Part shown: positions 13,579 to 13,595 of the stretch, in pieces
How the letters are laid out: each line of letters starts with the position of its first letter
Numbering within the stretch: the first letter of the stretch is position 1
Source of the DNA: Candidatus Thorarchaeota archaeon
Lineage (GTDB): Archaea > Asgardarchaeota > Thorarchaeia > Thorarchaeales > Thorarchaeaceae
Reading direction: 5' to 3'
Length of the DNA: 13,595 nucleotides
Assembly: GCA_018238825.1 (NCBI GenBank)
Contig: JABCSP010000029.1
Location: forward strand, 1 to 13,595
Program-made: the position numbers and the translations under genes
Notes under the pieces: generated by a model
What the model was told of the DNA's origin: nothing
Seen by the model: only the letters and a program-made list of their open reading frames with translations
Databases searched by the model: none

Positions 13579-13595
13579 AATTAGACCGCTCGATT

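Noticed and set aside
1..13595. CRISPR arrays, tRNA or rRNA genes
   Set aside because: No regularly spaced direct repeats and no cloverleaf or rRNA-like stretch were seen in the gaps between genes.

Overview
The window comes from an archaeon. The best evidence is a complete two-repeat TATA-binding protein gene at 1026-1613 (minus strand), together with archaeal-looking TATA boxes and Shine-Dalgarno sites. Gene content and base composition would fit an Asgard lineage such as Thorarchaeia, but that placement is a guess.

Left part (1-1762). The 5' end of a TnpB/OrfB transposon nuclease gene runs off the left edge on the minus strand. It is followed by a short possible minus-strand ORF, a small PAS-domain sensor gene on the plus strand, a C-terminal remnant of a MinD/Mrp-like ATPase, and TBP, whose last residues form an acidic tail ending in tryptophan.

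Sugar part (1763-6954). An alpha-xylosidase-like GH31 gene on the plus strand faces a two-gene xylA-xylB operon on the minus strand, tail to tail. Together they make a short route: release of alpha-linked xylose from oligosaccharides, isomerisation to xylulose, and phosphorylation to xylulose 5-phosphate. Most archaea that use xylose oxidise it instead. XylA is of the short class I type known from Streptomyces, and all its active-site residues are kept.

Membrane and regulator part (7043-9206). A CopD-like membrane protein and a PadR repressor form an operon. Its promoter has a near-textbook TATA box followed by a 21-bp perfect palindrome at the expected transcription start, a likely PadR operator. 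A separate 17-bp palindrome lies in the xylA promoter. Upstream are an eight-helix membrane protein of unknown function and a 56-residue stand-alone ATP-cone protein.

Right part (9232-13595). It holds a cysteine-rich ORF without a normal start codon, a flavodoxin, a DUF116 gene interrupted by one in-frame TAA, an ornithine cyclodeaminase/alanine dehydrogenase-family enzyme, a GNAT acetyltransferase, a tiny and extremely acidic tryptophan-rich ORF, a MarR regulator and a pyridoxamine-oxidase-like flavoprotein. The last two are translationally coupled. The tiny acidic ORF shares a 31-bp near-identical 3' end with the TBP gene, including the DDDDW-stop tail. This is the most unusual signal in the window.
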